DNA of 64,000 nucleotides from Xanthocytophaga flava (GTDB lineage Bacteria; Bacteroidota; Bacteroidia; Cytophagales; 172606-1), in contig JASJOS010000011.1 in NCBI GenBank assembly GCA_030068525.1, positions 124,001-188,000 of the forward strand, given 5' to 3'. Within the stretch, counting starts at the first letter, position 1. Each line of letters starts with the position of its first letter. Below are positions 61,635-64,000 of this stretch, one piece after another. The translations under genes and the position numbers were made by a program. The notes beneath the pieces are model-generated. The model saw nothing but the letters and a program-made list of their open reading frames with translations. It made no database searches and was not told the origin of the DNA.

Positions 61635-63597
61635 CACAAAAAATAGTTGTCTTGAAATAACCTTCTTTGTTTTCGTAATACCATTCAGTTATGGGTTCTT
61701 TGACTCCGTAAAAAGAAGAATACCAGCCATCTTTGGTTTGGAGAACGATAGAATTTCCATTCTTATCTTCACTCGCAATCTTCCAACCCTGAGCTTCAAA
61801 ATCCGGATGTGGATGCCAACGCTGATATACGGGTCGATTCTTCTGTTGGATCTCTTCTGGCAACAGTAAGGTATCTTCTATCTCCCAACGAAGTTCATTC
61901 TTATACTGGACGATTTTACGATGGTGAAAAATCTTTGAATGAACTTGTTGATATACATGTACTTTCCCTTCAAATACAATACGATCTCCTTGGTCTGTTA
62001 ACGTTGCTCCTGCAGACTGACTCCAGTAATACCATATAAAGCGTCCTCCTTTTAACATCTGATCTTGATCGCCTAACTGAATGGTATTGTGAGAGGCTGT
62101 TCCCATAAAATATTTTAGCAAGCCTGGTTCTGTATTGTACTTATAAGATCCTGCATCTCGCATCAGATTAATACCCTTATACCAAATATCTACATGTAGA
62201 TTATCCGCTTGTGATGGACGGTCAGGGTGATTACCACACCGAACAGATACAAACTTGTCAGGATCACGTAGTACAAAGAAGCCTGTTTGTCTGCCAGAAT
62301 TTTTGTCCAGAACCAATGGCGATGCAAAACTTTGGTCTTTGGGAAATGCAGGAAAAGAAAATGTTTGTTTTCTCTGTACTTGGAGTCCATACCAGAATAC
62401 ATCTTCATTCCAGATACCATTCGTATACAAAGGCTTTTGATGGAAGAAGTAGTACAGGGCATTTAACTGAGGACGATAATCTCGATAGGTACATGAATTG
62501 AGTCTGAAGAATAATGCGCCATCATTGGCTCCGTAGTTGGGTAAATGCCCGGTAACATTATCCTGATGTTGGTATAAAAGATTCAGCGATTTATATACTC
62601 TATCATACAGTTTATCCTCAAAACGATCTCCATTGCGTTCTGCCATAATAAATGCCCAGGTAAACAGTTGCATTGTTACCCGATGATAGTTCATGGAGAA
62701 CTGCAAGTACGATCCATCTTCATAGATCTGATATAAACCTTCTTCTGTAAGCCACTGTTTTCCATTTTTTTTCCACTCTGCACTTTCTGGAAAAAAGGGG
62801 TACAACAAGCCTACCAGATATAATCCCAGACATTCTGTGATGGCGTGATTATTCCGTACTGCAATCCTAGAAAAATTAATGTTCGCTGCTACATGCTGAG
62901 CTTGCCAGTAAATGGAATGGATAATCGTTTGAAACCGATCTTCGGTAAGTTCAGGAGAGTTTTTATAATAATGAAGAGCAAACGTCCAGTTTAGAATCCG
63001 TAGAGAAGTTTCCTGACTACATACATAGTTAGGACCACAGTTCAGAGGATTTTTTTCAATCCAGTCTTCTATTTCATGGAAAACAAAGGCTGCCCGATCT
63101 GTCTGTGTATGAAAATCATATCGGATCACAGGATACAAGTAGGCAAAGCGTGATTTTTCCCATACAAACTTGATATCGCCAATCTTAGGGTCAAGTTCCC
63201 GTATGGTAGACCAGTGTTGTATAGGTGAGTATTGGTATTTTGTCTCTGGATGAGTCAACCAGTTATAGTCCTTCCCCAGATATTGGAAACTTGCATTAAA
63301 AAAAGGAATATGACCTGTATTGATTAATTCATTCTCTACCGAAAGCGATTCCAGTGTATTCTCATCTAAAACGGAATCGTTTTTTATTTGTGTTAATGCT
63401 TCTCTGGAAGGAAAGAAAAAATGTACAGGTTGGCCTTGCCAGCCTTCCAGTGTAGTGAATGCAGTAAAGGGAACATTTGTTGGAAAAGTTCTTTGCAGCC
63501 ATCCACTGCGTTTCTTTACTTCATAGGAAACACGAAATAGAAAAGCTCTCCAGCCCATCTGATGAATAAGCTTGGAAAGAAGAATAAGTTTTTTCAA
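61624..63597 (-). CDS. heparinase II/III family polysaccharide lyase-like protein
   Basis: The protein has 657 residues. An alpha/alpha barrel (about 110-400; NGSYLQFSMNYHRVTMQLF-like region and TGHLPNYGANDGALFF) is followed by the beta-sandwich Heparinase II/III domain (GFFVLRDPDKFVSVRCG, NLHVDIWYKGINLMRDAGSY). No signal peptide is evident. Such proteins, including those in exopolysaccharide clusters, cleave uronate-containing glycans. Polysaccharide synthesis genes may lie beyond the window. Substrate unknown. Confidence 0.88.
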   Translation of the reverse strand: MKKLILLSKLIHQMGWRAFLFRVSYEVKKRSGWLQRTFPTNVPFTAFTTLEGWQGQPVHFFFPSREALTQIKNDSVLDENTLESLSVENELINTGHIPFFNASFQYLGKDYNWLTHPETKYQYSPIQHWSTIRELDPKIGDIKFVWEKSRFAYLYPVIRYDFHTQTDRAAFVFHEIEDWIEKNPLNCGPNYVCSQETSLRILNWTFALHYYKNSPELTEDRFQTIIHSIYWQAQHVAANINFSRIAVRNNHAITECLGLYLVGLLYPFFPESAEWKKNGKQWLTEEGLYQIYEDGSYLQFSMNYHRVTMQLFTWAFIMAERNGDRFEDKLYDRVYKSLNLLYQHQDNVTGHLPNYGANDGALFFRLNSCTYRDYRPQLNALYYFFHQKPLYTNGIWNEDVFWYGLQVQRKQTFSFPAFPKDQSFASPLVLDKNSGRQTGFFVLRDPDKFVSVRCGNHPDRPSQADNLHVDIWYKGINLMRDAGSYKYNTEPGLLKYFMGTASHNTIQLGDQDQMLKGGRFIWYYWSQSAGATLTDQGDRIVFEGKVHVYQQVHSKIFHHRKIVQYKNELRWEIEDTLLLPEEIQQKNRPVYQRWHPHPDFEAQGWKIASEDKNGNSIVLQTKDGWYSSFYGVKEPITEWYYENKEGYFKTTIFCAKS

Positions 63598-64000
63598 TGA
63601 CTAAAAAGATATAGATAATTTATCAAATGCTTATCTGATAGTTTATTCTTTCAAAAGTCGAAAACAGAGTCTTCTATCTCTGATTTACTTCTAAAAGACT
63701 CAACAAAGTTTATGAATTAATCGCATATATCGGAGCGAAAGTTACATACCTAGTTAAATTATCAGATTGAACATTTTTTATAATTAATTTTGTGTTTACT
63801 TGTTTGGCTGATATGTTATTCTACTTTTTCGTGCATTTTTAGAATTATGATTTGTGTATGTTTAAAAAATGCTAATTAAATTTTGTCTATTTATTGTTTT
63901 TTATTACTTTCGTTTCAGTCATTTAGTATCATTTTTATTTCAGGTCTGACTTTTTCCGGTAGCCGCAAATGGAAAAAGATTCAGATAGGTTGTACTCTAA
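63598..64000. other. 403-bp AT-rich right edge, no gene recognised
   Basis: A long AT-rich stretch upstream of the heparinase gene; probably a promoter region shared with a divergent gene beyond the window. The -7-like string tattactttcg was not counted as a promoter because it departs from the consensus. Confidence 0.45.

Overview
The window comes from the chromosome of a Bacteroidota bacterium, most likely a Cytophagales member. Pointers are the PglZ-type PorX tail at the left edge (T9SS regulation), Bacteroidota promoters of the TTG / TAnnTTTG type, a YtxJ homologue, large TPR-CHAT and SulP-carbonic anhydrase proteins, and moderately AT-rich DNA. The genus is inference.

Positions 1-22.7 kb are ordinary chromosome: PorX tail, TPR-CHAT protein, an FtsX-type permease, a VWA protein, lipA, OsmC and YtxJ redox proteins, a repeat-rich basic exported protein with a lipoprotein, cytochrome bd oxidase (cydAB), an ATP-grasp protein, a GH29 fucosidase, a VOC protein, an acetyltransferase-like protein, a PfkB kinase and ychF. 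Most convergent gene pairs are separated by clear hairpin terminators.

Positions 22.845-47.495 kb are an integrated mobile element of about 24.6 kb in a tRNA-Leu(CAA) gene. The 16-bp tRNA 3' end (attL) is repeated at the far end (attR). A tyrosine integrase sits beside attR, a 16-bp near-identical repeat lies just inside each end, and the tRNA's probable own terminator has been stranded beyond attR. The right part holds int, an unknown protein, an excisionase-like HTH, a RecA/RepA-like ATPase, a long perfect inverted repeat with iteron-like repeats, a toprim/zinc-finger primase-like protein, a 608-aa phage-like protein and small unknowns. I see no relaxase or conjugation genes. The left part looks like a defence cargo: an Abi-alpha-like protein, an Mrr-like nuclease with a beta-rich tail, and a divergent GHKL-ATPase/PD-(D/E)XK nuclease. 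The middle carries small exported proteins, a second PD-(D/E)XK-like protein, a pair of FAD oxidases and two paralogous CAP-domain proteins.

Positions 47.5-64 kb return to chromosome: a frameshifted ECF sigma factor with its membrane partner, MtfA-like peptidase, DUF4230 protein, recX, hisG-unknown-hisD behind an unusual leader, a SulP/carbonic anhydrase fusion, a sugar-acid dehydratase, a DUF3606 protein and a heparinase-family protein.

A 24-bp palindromic motif occurs four times, 55-66 bases before start codons, both inside and outside the element. It precedes two DUF3606 genes, a frameshifted small lipoprotein gene and the FAD-oxidase operon, and so links the element to a host regulon. 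The strongest candidates for something new are the GHKL/Mrr/Abi-like cluster, this motif, and the hairpin-containing replication module.
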